A stretch of 64,000 nucleotides of DNA from Hyparrhenia diplandra (lineage: Eukaryota; Streptophyta; Magnoliopsida; Poales; Poaceae): assembly GCA_015847255.1 (NCBI GenBank), contig JADLZK010011197.1:62001-126000 (forward strand). Reading direction: 5' to 3'. Under the pieces are notes generated by a model, which did not search any database, was not told the origin of the DNA, and saw only the letters and a list, made by a program, of their open reading frames with translations. Positions 63,701 to 64,000 of the stretch are shown in pieces (the stretch's first letter is position 1; the number at the start of each line of letters is the position of its first letter). Position numbers and translations under genes: made by a program.

Positions 63701-63966
63701 AAGATTGGGAAACAGGCAGTTGAGCAAAGTTACCCTTCTATTCTTTCGGGCCTTATACTGAAGCTCGGAAGTCTTCATGGTCTTGCTGAATTGGGCCGAA
63801 ATGAACTTCTAAGGTGACAACTGAACCTATAGTTTTAGTAACTTAACATATGTAGGCTGTTTGTGAACTGAAAGGATTGTACTTTTGTGGGGGATATTAT
63901 GCAGATCATTGTTAATTGCATTTCAGTCATTTTTGCGAATGTGTTGGCGATGTAGAAATGGGAAAG
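45796..63966 (+). CDS. SGR6: SGR6/Maestro-type HEAT-repeat protein (3' end outside window), frame interrupted
   Basis: Very large HEAT/ARM-repeat protein like Arabidopsis SHOOT GRAVITROPISM 6 and animal MROH1, linked to vacuolar or endomembrane dynamics. It starts MASSSAAASAAA. About 40 exons are visible, beginning at 45796, 45915, 46116, 46261, 47554, 48656, 48827, 49040, 49201, 50533, 50712, 51402, 51748, 51911, 52117, 52371, 52613, 52824, 53017, 53214, 54323, 54669, 55281, 57186, 57392, 57860, 58281, 58841, 59171, 59353, 60831, 61150, 61461, 61672, 61821, 62454, 62642, 63421, 63693 and 63905. Typical text includes VRLSSVDALGEMVGLVTRSQ, DLTVILDSLLPLVS, MCRHSSMSIPINRLGLAQGI and RINALVGTDMLGRFLHVQHP. 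Many exons contain one extra or missing base in a homopolymer (for example near 46288, 48732, 50721, 50750, 52655, 54346, 59180, 60964) or a two-base change (49254, 55353), with intact protein on both sides. Introns hold LINE, MITE and foldback insertions. Confidence 0.88.
48109..48229. repeat. 61-bp tandem duplication in SGR6 intron 5
   Basis: AGCAGGAACCATCCTTTTCA starts at 48109 and again at 48170. Both copies continue to TTTGGAAGATGTTTCATCTA followed by GGGG. The second copy has a longer T run. It is intronic with no evident role. Confidence 0.88.
49381..50390 (-). mobile_element. 5'-truncated LINE with duplicated 3' end, in SGR6 intron 9
   Basis: On the minus strand the region 50285-49896 is open and shows the zinc-binding tail of plant L1 reverse transcriptases: RSFIWKGCKWRSLPCQLAV and, farther on, DHCVMCNAPLENRLHLCLSRF. 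The 3' untranslated part follows to a poly(A) (a T run at about 49381-49390 on the plus strand). The last 170 bp or so exist twice: about 49392-49555 and 49567-49749 both carry AACCTGGCAGGAGCTCTGCC, AGGAAAGGCCGGAAGTC and GTGGAGTCTAAGTCGG. The element is fossil, antisense to SGR6, and breaks no exon. Confidence 0.85.
52002..52073. mobile_element. very short LINE-type insertion with 12-bp target duplication
   Basis: CTGTGTCTGCTT occurs at 52002-52013 and 52062-52073. It encloses about 48 bp that begin with a poly(T) run followed by GAGCCATAAAATATAGCAGG. Read on the minus strand this is a 3' end with poly(A), so it is a drastically 5'-truncated retroposon. It sits between two SGR6 exons. Confidence 0.7.
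53362..53552. repeat. long foldback (hairpin) in an SGR6 intron
   Basis: Arms of roughly 75-85 bases pair around a short loop near 53441-53466. GCATGGATC pairs with GATCCATGC at the base, TATGGTAGGAT with ATCCTACCATA in the middle, and GAGAT with ATCTC near the loop, with a few mismatches. It may be a foldback MITE. The transcript would form a long imperfect hairpin. Confidence 0.8.
54781..54800. repeat. poly(T) tract starting a retroposon-like remnant
   Basis: About 20 or more T residues are followed by GAAATGGGTTCAGCCATTCA. The pattern resembles the poly(A) tail end of a minus-strand retroposon inserted after an SGR6 exon. I could not find its far end or a target duplication. Confidence 0.45.
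55933..56765. mobile_element. TIR element (833 bp) with GC-rich core, in an SGR6 intron
   Basis: GAGCATCTCCAACA at the left end pairs with TGTTGGAGATGCTC at the right end. The subterminal regions repeat the words ACTACCTAAA and TTAGGTAGT several times. The core (56150-56580) is extremely GC-rich and produces open frames in several phases, none with a recognised domain. The ends are of a kind found on many grass non-autonomous DNA elements. The core might be a captured genomic fragment. No clean target duplication was found. Confidence 0.7.
59858..59874 (+). promoter_or_regulatory. potential G-quadruplex in an SGR6 intron
   Basis: GGGTGGGTGGGGGTGGG has four G runs with one-base loops, an ideal pattern for an intramolecular quadruplex in the sense-strand RNA or DNA. 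It lies between the exons starting at 59353 and 60831. Any effect on splicing or transcription is conjecture. Confidence 0.6.
59967..60180 (-). mobile_element. LINE 3'-end remnant in an SGR6 intron
   Basis: On the minus strand the text runs CTTGATATAACAATATACAG, then TTCTCCTGTGTGTTCAAGGA followed by A-rich sequence. This resembles the conserved last bases of grass L1-type LINEs before the poly(A). The preceding sequence on the minus strand should be LINE untranslated region. No coding part remains. Confidence 0.55.
60424..60766. mobile_element. Stowaway-like MITE, diverged (about 340 bp)
   Basis: The left end reads CTCCCTCCACCCTGTAATTT and the right end ATATTTTTAGGACAGAGAGAG followed by TA. 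The word TTGGTCAAACTTAGAATGGT and AT-rich text before the right end are typical of the grass Stowaway family. The ends are mismatched, so it is old. It lies in the intron before the exon at 60831. Confidence 0.65.
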
Positions 63967-64000
63967 GTGCTTTTCTAAACTTATATTTCTTGCCAAATAT

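Noticed and set aside
1..64000. CRISPR array, rRNA, organelle DNA insertion or viral segment
   Set aside because: I looked for regularly spaced repeats, rRNA core words and plastid or viral protein text in the window and saw none.

Overview
This window looks like nuclear DNA of a grass, probably a panicoid cereal or a relative. The genes are intron-rich with GT-AG splice sites, the 5' coding ends are very GC-rich, introns carry Stowaway-type MITEs and LINE fragments, and the recognisable proteins are closest to rice and maize. From memory (not searched), the order RABC, TIP1;1, CKS1, LLS1/PAO matches a cluster on the short arm of rice chromosome 3, so I read the first 24 kb as conserved grass microsynteny.

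Layout. 0.2-0.3 kb: possible last exon of an upstream gene. 1.4-2.0 kb: solo LTR. 3.2-8.3 kb (+): RABC (Rab18-type) GTPase in six exons. 13.2-14.7 kb (-): tonoplast aquaporin TIP1;1. 19.3-19.8 kb (+): CKS1, the small CDK regulatory subunit. 21.1-24.2 kb (+): LLS1/pheophorbide a oxygenase of chlorophyll breakdown. 25.0-28.4 kb and 29.0-31.0 kb (-): two uncharacterised multi-exon genes, called gene A and gene B here. They may be distant tandem paralogues with plastid-type N termini. 31-41.5 kb: gene-poor stretch with transposon remnants and a second solo LTR. 41.5-44.0 kb (+): plastid-type DUF1997 protein. 45.8 kb to the end (+): about 40 exons of a very large HEAT-repeat protein of the SGR6/Maestro type, whose 3' end lies beyond the window.

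The genes do not form one pathway. RABC and SGR6 fit endomembrane trafficking, TIP1;1 the vacuole, LLS1 and DUF1997 the plastid, CKS1 the cell cycle.

Two general observations. First, LLS1, gene A, probably gene B, DUF1997 and SGR6 all carry frame-breaking length changes, mostly one base and mostly in homopolymers, while the protein sequence on both sides is intact. I saw no substitution-type stop codon. I favour residual consensus errors in the assembly over pseudogenes, but cannot prove it. Second, about 200 bp of the CKS1 3' region recurs in inverted orientation inside an intron of gene B, 10 kb away.

I found no tRNA, rRNA, CRISPR or organelle-derived segment. I saw no clear new biological system. 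The gene A/gene B pair, with an internal tandem exon duplication, is the nearest to something undescribed.
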